Source: Nocardia amamiensis
Lineage (GTDB): Bacteria > Actinomycetota > Actinomycetes > Mycobacteriales > Mycobacteriaceae
Direction: 5' to 3'
DNA: 64,000 nt
Assembly: GCF_015477605.1 (NCBI RefSeq)
Contig: NZ_JADLQX010000001.1
Span: forward strand, 434,001-498,000
Position numbers and translations under genes: made by a program. Each line of letters starts with the position of its first letter. The stretch's first letter is position 1. The notes beneath the pieces were generated by a model. The model had not been told where the DNA came from and did no database searches. It saw only the letters and a program-made list of their open reading frames with translations. Shown in pieces: positions 1 through 7,877 of this stretch.

Positions 1-897
1 GTGCTCGATGACATCGAACATCTGCGCGATGCCGTTGTGCACCTCGCCGACCAGCCAGCCCTTGGCGGGGATGCCGTGGCCGCCGAAGGTGACCTCACAG
101 GTGGCCGAGACCTTCAGGCCCATCTTGTGCTCGACGTTGGTGACGAAGACGCCGTTGCGCTCACCGAGCTCGCCGGTCTGGTGGTCGAAGTGGAACTTCG
201 GCACGAAGAACAGCGACAGGCCCTTGGTGCCCGGTCCCGCGCCCTCGGGGCGAGCCAGCACCAGGTGCATGATGTTCGGGAACAGGTCGTCGGCGTCGGC
301 GGAGGTGATGAAGCGCTTCACGCCCTCGATGTGCCAGGAGCCGTCCTCCTGCTGGACCGCCTTGGTGCGGCCTGCGCCCACGTCGGAACCGGCGTCGGGC
401 TCGGTGAGCACCATGGTGGCGCCCCAGCCCTGCTCGGCGGCGATGGTCGCCCAGCCCTTCTGCTCTTCGGTGGCGTTGTTGTAGAAGATGTTCGCGAAGC
501 CAGGACCCGCGGCGTACATGAAGGCGGCCGGCTGCGAGCCCAGCAGCAGTTCCGCGATGGCCCAGTAGGCCGCGCGCGGGATCGGCAGGCCGCCGAGCTC
601 CTCGGCGACGCCCAGCTTGTCCCAGCCGCCGTCCTGCAGCGTCCGGTAGCTCTTCTTGAAGGATTCGGGCAGCGTGACCGTGTGGGTCGCGGGGTCGAAG
701 ACCGGCGGGTTGCGGTCGGCGTCGGCGAAGGACTCACCGAGCGGGCCCTCGGCAAGGCGGCGTACTTCGTTGAGCATCTCCTTGACGGTGTCCGCATCGA
801 GGTCGCCGTAGGCGCCGCTGTCCAGGATGGAACCAAGGCCCAGAACCTCGAAGAGGTTGAACTCCAGGTCGCGGACGTTGCTCTTGTAGTGACCCAT
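1..897 (-). CDS. fadE5: Acyl-CoA dehydrogenase FadE5 (N-terminal part, open at left edge)
   Basis: This is the first 299 codons of an FAD-dependent acyl-CoA dehydrogenase; the rest lies beyond the left edge. The protein starts [10 protein letters not shown] and reads through the substrate and flavin region ([15 protein letters not shown] near residues 160-175, then [11 protein letters not shown]). It follows M. tuberculosis FadE5 closely from the first residues, and FadE5 belongs to the long ACAD subfamily of about 610 aa. It catalyses the first step of beta-oxidation in the cytoplasm and passes electrons to ETF and then EtfD, which is encoded at 28560-31700. The ATG at 895-897 is favoured because the [14 protein letters not shown] N-terminus is conserved. 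Upstream lie operator-like palindromes shared with etfD. Only the window edge truncates it. Confidence 0.93.
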   Translation of the reverse strand, partial: MGHYKSNVRDLEFNLFEVLGLGSILDSGAYGDLDADTVKEMLNEVRRLAEGPLGESFADADRNPPVFDPATHTVTLPESFKKSYRTLQDGGWDKLGVAEELGGLPIPRAAYWAIAELLLGSQPAAFMYAAGPGFANIFYNNATEEQKGWATIAAEQGWGATMVLTEPDAGSDVGAGRTKAVQQEDGSWHIEGVKRFITSADADDLFPNIMHLVLARPEGAGPGTKGLSLFFVPKFHFDHQTGELGERNGVFVTNVEHKMGLKVSATCEVTFGGHGIPAKGWLVGEVHNGIAQMFDVIEH

Positions 898-991
898 TGT
901 CAGTACTCACTCTCCGTTGAGTTGGTGCGGTCGGTTGGTGCCGTTCCCGCCCGTTGTTCGCTCCACCGGGTAGTCGTGCCGGTTTTCCGCA

Positions 992-1018
992 TGCTACTCG
1001 CGGGTAACTTATGCGCCA
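992..1018. promoter_or_regulatory. Operator-like site upstream of fadE5, shared with etfD
   Basis: On the minus strand this region contains TAAGTTACCCGCGAGTAGCA. The etfD upstream region on the plus strand has TAAGTTACCCGCCAGTAACA, which matches at 18 of 20 positions. Outside this core both also carry TGGCG just before it. The site lies about 95-120 bp upstream of the fadE5 ATG. A TetR-type fatty-acid regulator (FdmR-like in mycobacteria) is the natural candidate binder, but that is inference. Confidence 0.6.
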
Positions 1019-1019
1019 T

Positions 1020-1035
1020 ATTACCGGTCGGTAAT
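1020..1035. promoter_or_regulatory. 16-bp palindrome upstream of fadE5
   Basis: ATTACCGGTCGGTAAT has perfect 6-bp arms (ATTACC and GGTAAT) around four bases. Palindromes of this size fit a TetR or similar dimeric repressor. It lies directly beside the fadE5/etfD-type site at 992-1018 and between fadE5 and the divergent hydrolase gene, so it could act on either. Confidence 0.5.
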
Positions 1036-1159
1036 GAGGACGCAAAGAGCTGAGCAGGCAGTGTGATGCGTTTTACAGCGTTTGATGGGCGCGTCGTCGG
1101 CGCGCCGTGCGACGGAAGCCGCCAGGCGCAGCGAACGCGCAGCGTCCCCGGGTGCGAAA

Positions 1160-1759
1160 ATGAGCGCGATGCGCATCGAGACGAGTGCCGGACCGGCCGA
1201 GGTCGAGCTCGAGCAGCCCCGCAGGCCCGCGTTCCTGCTGCTGCTCACGCATGGTGCGGGCGGCGGGGTGGACACGAAGGACCTCCTCGCGGTGCGTGAT
1301 TCGGCGCTGCGTCTGGGTGGCGCCGTGGCGCGGGTGGTGCAGCCCTATCGGGTCGCCGGGCGCCGGGCGCCCGGCTCGGCGGTCAAGCAGGACGAGGCGT
1401 GGCTGGAGATTGTCGCTCGGCTACGCGGCCGCAAGCGCATTCCGCTGATCCAGGGCGGGCGCAGCAATGGGGCGCGGGTAGCCTGCCGAACCGCCGTCGC
1501 GGCCCGGGCTCGCGGCATTCTCGCGCTCTCGTTTCCGCTGCATCCGCCGGGCAAGCCGGAGAACTCTCGCCGGGATGAGCTGCTCGCCCCCGGCGACATC
1601 GAGGTGGTGGTCGTCAATGGAGCCAATGACCCGTTCGGCATTCCCGACCCCGCCGATGCCGCCGAAGTGCGGATCATTCCCGGACAGCCGCACTCGTTCC
1701 GCGCCGGATTCGATCTGATCGCGGAGACCGTCACCCCGTGGTTGGAGCGCTGGTCCTGA
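1160..1759 (+). CDS. Alpha/beta hydrolase, KANL3/Tex30-like
   Basis: This 199-aa protein has a small alpha/beta-hydrolase layout: LLTHGAGGGVD near residue 25 (oxyanion strand-turn), IQGGRSNGARVAC near 100 (nucleophile elbow with Ser in GRSNG), then a strand ending NGANDPFG (acid) and GQPHSF (His). This matches the Tex30/KANL3-type dienelactone-hydrolase-like family, whose substrate is unknown. An ATG at 1082 would add 26 residues of low-complexity Arg/Ala sequence; ATG 1160 gives the usual family N-terminus and was chosen. It is divergent from fadE5 and may share the operator region, but a link to fatty acids is only suggested by position. Confidence 0.75.
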   Translation: MSAMRIETSAGPAEVELEQPRRPAFLLLLTHGAGGGVDTKDLLAVRDSALRLGGAVARVVQPYRVAGRRAPGSAVKQDEAWLEIVARLRGRKRIPLIQGGRSNGARVACRTAVAARARGILALSFPLHPPGKPENSRRDELLAPGDIEVVVVNGANDPFGIPDPADAAEVRIIPGQPHSFRAGFDLIAETVTPWLERWS

Positions 1760-1873
1760 ACCCCGGGCTCTCGGCGCTGTGGGTGAGCGCGCTCGTCAAC
1801 CGTGTGCCCAGCCCCTGATCACGCGGTCCGGGTGCTCGTCAGGCAGGTTCGGTGGGCGTCTTGCTCGCGTGTC

Positions 1874-2563
1874 TCACTCGGCCGACGCATACTCGGCCGG
1901 GCGAGTGGCGATGACCAGGGCGTCGATGGCATCACGGGTTTCGGTGGGCCGGTACACGCGGTCGGCGATGCGCACGCGAATGCCGTGGGCGGCGATCACC
2001 GGGCCGAGGTCGGCGACGATGTCGTCCGGGGTGAAGAGGATGGCTGGGTCCTGTGGCCCGCCGCAGCCGTCGGTGAGGTTGGTGGTGTCGTGGCCGAGGA
2101 CGAGCAGGGTGCCTTCGGGAGCGAGCAGGCCGGCCGCCTTGCGAACCACCGCGCGGCGGTGCTCGGGGGGCAGGTGCAGGAAAACCATCAGCACCAGCTC
2201 GAACGGCCCGGTGATACCCGCCGAGTCCAAGTCTGTGACGTCGGCGCACTGCCAGGTGATGCGACCGCGGACCGAGCGGGACAGCCGGGACGCCACGGTG
2301 CGTCCTTTGTCGATGCCCACCTGGGAGTAGTCGACGGCATGTACCTGCCAGCCGTGCGTGGCCAGCCAGAGGGCGTTGCGACCCTCTCCGCACGCCAAAT
2401 CGAGTGCGCGGGGGAACTCAGGTGGCTCACCGTCGGGTGTGGCGGGCTGCAGCGGCGTCCGCCGTTCCAATCCGTAGACGTGTTCCACCACGGTGTTGTT
2501 CGGCGGTGCGCCCCAGACCAATTCCGTTTGCGCGTAGCGCTCGTCCCAATCGGCCGCATCCAT
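1874..2563 (-). CDS. SAM-dependent class I methyltransferase
   Basis: The 229-aa cytoplasmic protein has a Rossmann-type methyltransferase fold. It begins MDAADWDERYAQTELVWG, a start typical of the TehB/thiopurine-methyltransferase-like group. Motif I is ALDLACGEGRNALWLA near residues 53-68, the acidic residue of motif II is in VHAVDYS, and motif III is CADVTDLD. It uses S-adenosylmethionine; the acceptor cannot be told from sequence. The gene stands alone between a divergent hydrolase (with which it is convergent) and a secreted DUF4185 gene on the same strand. It has no obvious operon partner. Confidence 0.85.
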   Translation of the reverse strand: MDAADWDERYAQTELVWGAPPNNTVVEHVYGLERRTPLQPATPDGEPPEFPRALDLACGEGRNALWLATHGWQVHAVDYSQVGIDKGRTVASRLSRSVRGRITWQCADVTDLDSAGITGPFELVLMVFLHLPPEHRRAVVRKAAGLLAPEGTLLVLGHDTTNLTDGCGGPQDPAILFTPDDIVADLGPVIAAHGIRVRIADRVYRPTETRDAIDALVIATRPAEYASAE

Positions 2564-2576
2564 ATCGTGAGTCTAT

Positions 2577-2808
2577 TGATCCGCGATCGGGGGTTCGCAA
2601 GGTTGCCAGTAGGTACATCCGGGCGCGGCGAATCAGGGTCGTCCGGATGGGCCAGGTTGTACGCGCGAATCCAACGCAGCGCCGCCACCGATTCCTCGGC
2701 CCGCCGCGGGCGCCATGCACCGGCGAGCACTGTTTCCGGGTCGCCCTCTCCGGCGGTGACGAACCGGTCCTGTTGAGGTCGAGCCGCGTCGGATCGGCAC
2801 GTCGCGAG
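2577..2808 (-). other. Coding-like fragment between methyltransferase and DUF4185 gene
   Basis: Immediately after the DUF4185 stop codon, the same frame stays open and has strong GC3 codon bias. It reads plausible protein such as VLAGAWRPRRAEESVAAL, then RWIRAYNLAHPDDPDS. A GTG at 2728-2730 could start it. The frame has no natural end before it runs into the methyltransferase gene, where it is out of phase with it. It may be a remnant of a decayed gene or an overlapping small ORF. No family was recognised. Confidence 0.3.
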
Positions 2809-3915
2809 TTACAGCGTGGTGCGCATCAGCACGACGTTGTATTGGCTGTGCACGGTCGTGAGGAAGTACAGATCGCGGCCCGTCTGGTACGGAAAGATCG
2901 ATGGCGCGTAGGCACTGGGCAATTCGCGCGTGTCGATCAGCACTTCCGGTTCGCTCCAGGGGCCGACCGGAGAGGGTGCGCGGCGCATCACCACGGAATT
3001 GAACGGGTCGGTGGTGAGCGAAATGAACTGCCCGAGATAGGAGTTGTACATCACCGACAGCTCGCCGACGCCCCACATGATGGGTGCCGCGGCATTCACG
3101 TCGTTCTTACGCCAACCGTTTCCGTCCCAGTATTCGTATTCGCTGAGATCGGCGATGTCCCGCGCCCGGACGCGAGCCACGTGGGCGGTGTGGTTGCGCC
3201 CGGACGGGGTGCCGTATTCGTAGATGTATCCGCCATCGGCGAGAAACGCGTTCATCTGGAAGTTGGCGTTCCCGCCCTCGTTCGGGCGCCGGGTTTCCGG
3301 TAATTCGGCCCAGGTCTCGCCGTTGTCGCCGGAGACGGCCAGCCCGGAGAAGTTGGTGCTCCATCGTCCGACATCGTCCCAGCTCCGCACCGACATCAAG
3401 CTCATGTACTGCACCCCGTCGACCGAGATGCCCGCGGTGGGAATGCGGCTGATCTCCAGGAAGGGAATCTTCGGGCTCGGGATCAGGTCACGTGCCTGGC
3501 CGAACACGTCGCGGACCACGCTGTCGAAATAGATGCCCTCGGCCGGATTGGTGGTATGGCTGCGGAGGAGGATATTGCTGCGCCAGGCCCACATGCTGCC
3601 CGCGAGCAGATTCGGGAAACCGAAACCGGCGGTGTCGCCGAACGCGGTGAGCATTTCGCCGTGCCCGTTGTCCCACATGATGCCCAGATCGGTCCCGAGC
3701 ACGTTGTAGTTCTGGGTGTTGTTCGGACTGGCCATACCCGTCACTTGGAAGACCGCCCTGGCGCGGCCGACCAGATTGGGCAGTCCGGTCGTGCCGTTGA
3801 GCACCGGAATCGGGTTGATGGCGTTCGGATTGGCGATGGCGGGGGTAGCCGCTGGGCAGAGCAAGGCCGATACACCCGCCAGCGCCGAGAGCAGCAAGCA
3901 TGCGGTCTTGATCAA
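2809..3915 (-). CDS. Secreted DUF4185 beta-propeller-like protein
   Basis: The 368-aa protein has an N-terminal Sec signal (MIKTACLLLSALAGVSALL, cleavage likely after the Ala-rich stretch near residue 28). The mature domain shows the DUF4185 pattern: a five-bladed sialidase-like propeller with repeated motifs such as GTDLGIMWDNGHGEML, NILLRS, YMSLMSVRSW, WSTNFSGLAVSGDNGETW and VMRRAPSPVGPWSEP. These proteins are exported and probably bind or cleave glycans; the enzymatic activity is unproven. No lipobox Cys is in place, so it is likely released or wall-associated. It stands alone with about 180 bp of upstream sequence. Confidence 0.85.
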   Translation of the reverse strand: MIKTACLLLSALAGVSALLCPAATPAIANPNAINPIPVLNGTTGLPNLVGRARAVFQVTGMASPNNTQNYNVLGTDLGIMWDNGHGEMLTAFGDTAGFGFPNLLAGSMWAWRSNILLRSHTTNPAEGIYFDSVVRDVFGQARDLIPSPKIPFLEISRIPTAGISVDGVQYMSLMSVRSWDDVGRWSTNFSGLAVSGDNGETWAELPETRRPNEGGNANFQMNAFLADGGYIYEYGTPSGRNHTAHVARVRARDIADLSEYEYWDGNGWRKNDVNAAAPIMWGVGELSVMYNSYLGQFISLTTDPFNSVVMRRAPSPVGPWSEPEVLIDTRELPSAYAPSIFPYQTGRDLYFLTTVHSQYNVVLMRTTL

Positions 3916-4092
3916 GTCTGTGAGCCCTCCGGTTTCGTGCCGGGAGCGATGCGAAACACAGACGTCCCGCGATACACAGACTCCTTCGCAGTGTGCCTCG
4001 CACCGCTAGTTGGACTGGCTGGCAAATCGTGCAAATGGTAGCAGCGGAACCGGCGGACACGGGGCTTCCGTCTCAGACTGGTTAGCGTTCAG

Positions 4093-4848
4093 CTACCTTG
4101 CTGTTAGATTGCTGACTGCCTTCCGCAGGATCAGCGGGAGTTGGGTGGCGCGCTCGACGGCGAAGGTGCGCCGCGGCGCGGCGTGCCAGGTCTTATCGAA
4201 CAGCCGCTTGGCGGCCGCGACGGCGTGCTGCGGCCGGGCCGCGATCTGGCCGGCCAGTTTCTCCGCCTCGGCGACCGGGTCGGCCGCCACCTCGGTGACC
4301 AAGCCGATCTTCGCCGCGTAGGCGGCGTCCACGGTGTTCGCGGTCATCGTCAGCAGGAGCGCCTTATCCACGCCTACCAGCCGGGATAGCGTCGCCGCGC
4401 CGGTCATATCGGGGACGAGGCCGTGCTTGGCTTCCATCACGGAGAACTCCGCGTCAGGGGTGGCGAAACGGACGTCGGCGGCGAGCGCGAGCTGGAGTCC
4501 GCCGCCGTAGCAGCGTCCGTGCACCGCCGCGATCACCGGGACCGGCAGGCGACGCCACGCCCAGCACGCTTCCTGGAAGGCGTTCGTGCCGCGCCCGGGC
4601 AGCGGCACGAAGTTCCGCACGATTGCCAATGGATCGCTGGAAGCCGCCGCGATGTCCATTCCGCTGCTGAAGCTGGGTCCGTTGCCGGACAGGATTACCA
4701 CGCGTACGCCCGGGCGGCGAGCCACTGATTTCGCGCTAGCAATCAGTTCGCTAATCATGTCGATGGTCAGGCCGTTGTGCTTGTCGGGCCGGTCGAGCGT
4801 GACGTAGGCGCGGTCGTTGTCGAATCGCAGCGCGATGGTGGTGCCCAT
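4093..4848 (-). CDS. Enoyl-CoA hydratase/isomerase family protein
   Basis: This 251-aa crotonase-fold protein would hydrate trans-2-enoyl-CoA in beta-oxidation. The CoA-binding/oxyanion segment SFSSGMDIAAA is near residues 58-68, and the second oxyanion segment GRCYGGGLQLALAADVRFA is near 107-125. The C-terminal part KHGLVPDMTGAATLSRLVG carries an Asp where a catalytic Glu is common in true hydratases. It may therefore act as an isomerase or on an unusual acyl-CoA. It is divergent from a second crotonase gene at 5032, with a 183-bp shared upstream region. Confidence 0.88.
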   Translation of the reverse strand: MGTTIALRFDNDRAYVTLDRPDKHNGLTIDMISELIASAKSVARRPGVRVVILSGNGPSFSSGMDIAAASSDPLAIVRNFVPLPGRGTNAFQEACWAWRRLPVPVIAAVHGRCYGGGLQLALAADVRFATPDAEFSVMEAKHGLVPDMTGAATLSRLVGVDKALLLTMTANTVDAAYAAKIGLVTEVAADPVAEAEKLAGQIAARPQHAVAAAKRLFDKTWHAAPRRTFAVERATQLPLILRKAVSNLTAR

Positions 4849-4857
4849 TCTCGAATC

Positions 4858-4874
4858 TTACTCACGAGTCAGTT
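4858..4874. promoter_or_regulatory. Weak fadE5/etfD-like site between the two enoyl-CoA hydratases
   Basis: TTACTCACGAGTCAGTT resembles the fadE5 upstream sequence read on the plus strand (CTACTCGCGGGTAACTT), matching at 12 of 16 positions from TACTC onward. It sits 10 bp upstream of the start of the minus-strand hydratase and in the shared region of the two divergent genes. The match is weak and is noted because the genes belong to the same pathway. Confidence 0.25.
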
Positions 4875-5031
4875 CGGCTGGAAGTCGTCGTGGTGAGCGC
4901 GTCGGCGCCCTCGGGAGCCCGCATACTGGTCCGGGTGTCGGATGCCGGCGCCACCGCGGCAGCCGCCTCCTCCGTGCGGTCGGCGATCTCGCCGCGGACC
5001 CGTTCACCCTGCTCACCGAGAGGAGCGCCCG

Positions 5032-5796
5032 ATGACCGACCTGGTAGGTGTCGAACGGCGCGATGCGATCACCGTGCTGACGGTCAACCGTCCCGAGGCG
5101 CGTAACGCGATCAACCTGATCACCGCGCAAGCCATCGAGGTCGCCGTCGACGAGTTCGAAGCCGATGCCGCCGCACGCGTGCTCGTACTCACCGGTGCGG
5201 GCGGAACCTTCAGCGCCGGAATGGATCTCGTCGCCGCCTCGAAGGGCGAGATGCCCATCACCCAGCACCGCGGTCCGCTCGGCATCACGGCGAAACCACC
5301 GGCGAAGCCAATGATCTCGGCCGTCGAGGGCTTCGCGCTGGCCGGTGGTTTCGAGCTGGCTTTGTCCGGCGATCTCATCGTCGCCGCCCGAGACGCGCAG
5401 TTCGGCATCCCGGAAGTCAAGCGCGGTCTGGTCGCCGCGGGCGGTGGTGTGCTGCGGTTGACCCAGCGGCTGCCGCGCAGCATGGCCGCGGAATTGGCGC
5501 TCACCGGCGGACGAGTCGGCGCCGAGCGGCTCTACCAGCTCGGCTTGGTCAACCGGGTCACCGAGCCCGGTGCCGCGCTGTCCGCAGCGCTGGAGCTGGC
5601 GGCCGAGATCGCCGCGGCCGCCCCGCTCGCGGTGGCGGCGAGCAAGCGGATCATCGACGAGTCACCGGATTGGCCGGTCGCGGAGGCGTTCGCGAAGCAA
5701 GGCGAGATCGCGTTGCCCGCACTGTTCTCCAAGGACGCTGCCGAGGGTGCGCTGGCGTTCGCGCAGAAGCGCGAGCCCCAATGGCAGGGCCGCTGA
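5032..5796 (+). CDS. Enoyl-CoA hydratase (crotonase family)
   Basis: This 254-aa crotonase-fold protein starts MTDLVGVERRDAITVLTVNRPEARNAIN. The ATG at 5032 is preceded by a good ribosome-binding site (GAGAGGAG, 5018 onward). The oxyanion segments are GGTFSAGMDLVAAS (near residues 60-73) and EGFALAGGFELALSGDLIVA (near 98-117), followed by the FGIPEVKRGLVAAGGGVLRL segment with the usual catalytic-side Glu (IPEVKRG). It is probably an enoyl-CoA hydratase of fatty-acid or CoA-thioester catabolism. It is divergent from the crotonase at 4093-4848 and convergent with the hydrolase that ends at 5805. Confidence 0.9.
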   Translation: MTDLVGVERRDAITVLTVNRPEARNAINLITAQAIEVAVDEFEADAAARVLVLTGAGGTFSAGMDLVAASKGEMPITQHRGPLGITAKPPAKPMISAVEGFALAGGFELALSGDLIVAARDAQFGIPEVKRGLVAAGGGVLRLTQRLPRSMAAELALTGGRVGAERLYQLGLVNRVTEPGAALSAALELAAEIAAAAPLAVAASKRIIDESPDWPVAEAFAKQGEIALPALFSKDAAEGALAFAQKREPQWQGR

Positions 5797-5804
5797 ACCG
5801 AACG

Positions 5805-6608
5805 TCACCGCGCCCGCGTGATCGTCTCGAATAGGACCTGTGCGCACGCGGCGGGATCGTCGGGGAATGGACTGTGCCCGCTGCCGTGCAATGTGACGTG
5901 CTCGGCGGCGGGCAACGCGCGACGCGCCCTGCGGCTCTGGGTGGCGTAGGTGAGCAGGATGTCGCGGCTGCCCCAGGCAATTGTCACGGGAATGTCGGTG
6001 AGCGAGCCGATTTCGTGCAGTCGCGCGTCGGTGAACGAGGCGAGCGCCTCGTCGAATCCGGTCGCTTCGACCGCGCCGACGGCCGTCTCCAGCGCCACCT
6101 GCGGGTCCAGGGCCCAGGGCTTGCCGAAGATCAGTGAGAGAAAGACGGTCCGCCCCGCGGCGTTCCCGAGGATGAACGGCAGTGTGGGCCGGACCAGCCG
6201 CGCGAGCGCCTGCGACTTACCCAGCGACTGCTGGCACCATACGCGACCCGCCGTGTCCCAGAATCCGATCGGCGAGTACGCGGTGACCGAGCGGGCCAGA
6301 CCGCGCGCCCCCATATTCAGCGTGATCAGACCGCCCATCGAATTACCCGCCAGATGCGGCCGCTCGATTCCCTGCACTTGGAGAAATTCGGTGAGCGCGT
6401 CGGTGAGGGTGTCGACGGTTGTGTGTGCGAGCGGGTTCGACCCGCCGAATCCCGGTAGGTCGACCGCGATCACGTCATACGACGCGGCGAGGGTGTCGAT
6501 GATGGGTTCCCATATTTGCCAACGGCTTCCGACCCCGTGCACCAGCACGAGCGGTTCTCCCGCGCCGACCCGGTGATGGTGCAACGTCGTCATGCTCGTC
6601 GTCTCCAT
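5805..6608 (-). CDS. Alpha/beta-fold hydrolase
   Basis: The 267-aa alpha/beta hydrolase has all three catalytic elements: HG oxyanion motif in LVLVHGVGSRWQIWEP near residues 21-36, nucleophile elbow AGNSMGGLI near residue 90, acid in AWGSRDILL near 212, and His in HGSGHSPFPDDP near 238. The family includes esterases, haloalkane dehalogenase-like enzymes and C-C bond hydrolases, and the substrate is not predictable. A second ATG 15 bp downstream (MTTLHHHRVG) is an equally good start. No operon partner. Confidence 0.85.
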   Translation of the reverse strand: METTSMTTLHHHRVGAGEPLVLVHGVGSRWQIWEPIIDTLAASYDVIAVDLPGFGGSNPLAHTTVDTLTDALTEFLQVQGIERPHLAGNSMGGLITLNMGARGLARSVTAYSPIGFWDTAGRVWCQQSLGKSQALARLVRPTLPFILGNAAGRTVFLSLIFGKPWALDPQVALETAVGAVEATGFDEALASFTDARLHEIGSLTDIPVTIAWGSRDILLTYATQSRRARRALPAAEHVTLHGSGHSPFPDDPAACAQVLFETITRAR

Positions 6609-6750
6609 TCGTCCGCGGCCTGCGCCAACCCTAACAGCAGTCAGCGGCCATCAGTTCGAATCGACCGAGCCGTGCTCCATAGCGTGACTACCGCTGGGTG
6701 CCGTTTGCGCTGGAAAACCGGCCTGGTGCCGGGTGCCGCACCCTGGGTAC

Positions 6751-6756
6751 GATAAT
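6751..6756 (+). promoter_or_regulatory. -10 element giving a leaderless antitoxin mRNA
   Basis: GATAAT lies 4 bp before the antitoxin ATG. With the usual 6-7 bp from -10 to the transcription start, the first transcribed base would be at or next to the A of the start codon. Leaderless messages are common in actinomycetes. Confidence 0.5.
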
Positions 6757-6760
6757 TGGT

Positions 6761-6985
6761 ATGGCAACCCGTAAGGTGACCCTTTCGCTGGACGAAGCCG
6801 CTTGGTCATACGCCGAGCAGGCGGCGGCTCGCGCGGGGATGTCGCCCTCGGCGTGGATATCGAAGGCCGCGCGCCGGGAAGCTGTGCGCACCGGTGTCGG
6901 CCCGGTGTCGGATGTGACCGCCGAGGCCGCGGCAGACGCGGCCGAGCTGGCGGCCGCCGAGGAGGCGATGCGTGCGTCGGGGTGA
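6761..6985 (+). CDS. Ribbon-helix-helix-like antitoxin
   Basis: This 74-aa protein begins MATRKVTLSLDEAAWSYAEQ, a short N-terminal strand followed by helices as in ribbon-helix-helix antitoxins. Its C-terminal third is acidic and Ala-rich (AEAAADAAELAAAEEAM), suited to wrapping a toxin. The hexamer GATAAT at 6751-6756 ends 4 bp before the ATG, so the transcript is probably leaderless. The next gene overlaps its 3' end by 14 nt and encodes a MazF-like protein, so the pair reads as a type II toxin-antitoxin module with translational coupling. Confidence 0.8.
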   Translation: MATRKVTLSLDEAAWSYAEQAAARAGMSPSAWISKAARREAVRTGVGPVSDVTAEAAADAAELAAAEEAMRASG

Positions 6986-7268
6986 ACTGTGGATCTACAA
7001 CCCGCATGGTTCGCCGCGTCGCAGAACGGTCGTGCTGATCAGCAGTGATGGCATCAATGAATCGCCGCGTCCGTGGCTGATCGCCGCCGAGGTGATCGAA
7101 GAGGATCCGCGCGACATCCTCGCGGTTCCGGTGCAGGAGCACGGCTGGGTGCATGCGGGCAATATCGGGCGCATCTTCCGCGGATGGCTGGCCGAGCGGG
7201 TCGACGTGGTGGACACCGACACCCTGGAGCGGCTCGACACCGCGTTGCGAGCGGCGATGGATCTGTGA
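6972..7268 (+). CDS. MazF/PemK-like toxin (putative endoribonuclease)
   Basis: The 98-aa protein starts from GTG (VRRGELWIYNPHGSP). The RGELW opening, the following RTVVLISSDGINES and the central ILAVPVQEHGWVHAGNI resemble the SH3-like barrel of MazF/PemK endoribonucleases. It reads 14 nt inside the upstream antitoxin gene, in a different frame, an arrangement typical of type II systems. The family cleaves mRNA or tRNA when the antitoxin is degraded. The sequence is short and somewhat divergent, so the biochemical activity is inferred. Confidence 0.75.
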   Translation: MRRGELWIYNPHGSPRRRTVVLISSDGINESPRPWLIAAEVIEEDPRDILAVPVQEHGWVHAGNIGRIFRGWLAERVDVVDTDTLERLDTALRAAMDL

Positions 7269-7398
7269 ACACCGTTCATGGAAATCGTTGTGCAGCAAGC
7301 TCTCCGCTGCTTTTCGGCGCGTACGACTACCGCGACGCGCCGCGGGGCATTATGGTGGCGACGCCACTGACGGTGGCCAGTCGAGGAAGAGGAGTCAG

Positions 7399-7740
7399 GT
7401 GCGGATCTGCATGATCGCCGCGGCGCTGATCGCGCTGCCGGTGCTCGCGGCATGCGGCAGCGACAAGGACACGGCGGCGCCCACGGTGACGCAGGCCGAG
7501 CTCGCCCAATCGCTGCAGGACAAGGGCCTCAAGAACAAGCAACTGGCAGACTGCGCCGCCAAGGTGTTCATCGACCAGGGTATTTCGCAGGCCGGACTGC
7601 GGGTCATGGTCAGCGACGAGTACGACGTGAAGGCTCCCAACCAGGAGACGCTGGGAATGAGCAAGGAAGACGCGGACAAGGCGCGCTCGGCCAGCGGTCG
7701 CATCGCCAGCGAGTGCATGTCGGCGGCGCAGCCGCGCTGA
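7399..7740 (+). CDS. Small secreted lipoprotein
   Basis: The 113-aa protein starts from GTG with a purine-rich ribosome site (AGGAAGAGGAG). Its N-terminus VRICMIAAALIALPVLAACG is a lipoprotein signal, with lipobox LAAC giving a lipidated Cys near residue 19. The mature part is charged and helical, with two Cys (ADCAAK and SECMSA) that could form a disulfide. Longer upstream in-frame sequence exists but lacks a signal, so GTG 7399 was chosen. No family was recognised; similar short lipoproteins are frequent in Nocardia and Mycobacterium. Confidence 0.75.
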   Translation: MRICMIAAALIALPVLAACGSDKDTAAPTVTQAELAQSLQDKGLKNKQLADCAAKVFIDQGISQAGLRVMVSDEYDVKAPNQETLGMSKEDADKARSASGRIASECMSAAQPR

Positions 7741-7877
7741 GTCGACGGTCCGGATGCGGGCGCTGACGGCGTCGACCGGCAGCTTTATCGCGGCAGATGC
7801 ACACCCCGAGCAGCAATCGACGTTTTGGTGGCGGGCCGGTAGTGCGCAGCGTCCGCGTTGAGCGGCCCTACCGCCTC

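Noticed and set aside
1..1053. Open frame of 350 codons on the plus strand at the left edge
   Set aside because: It is antisense to fadE5, whose translation matches a well-known protein from its first residue.
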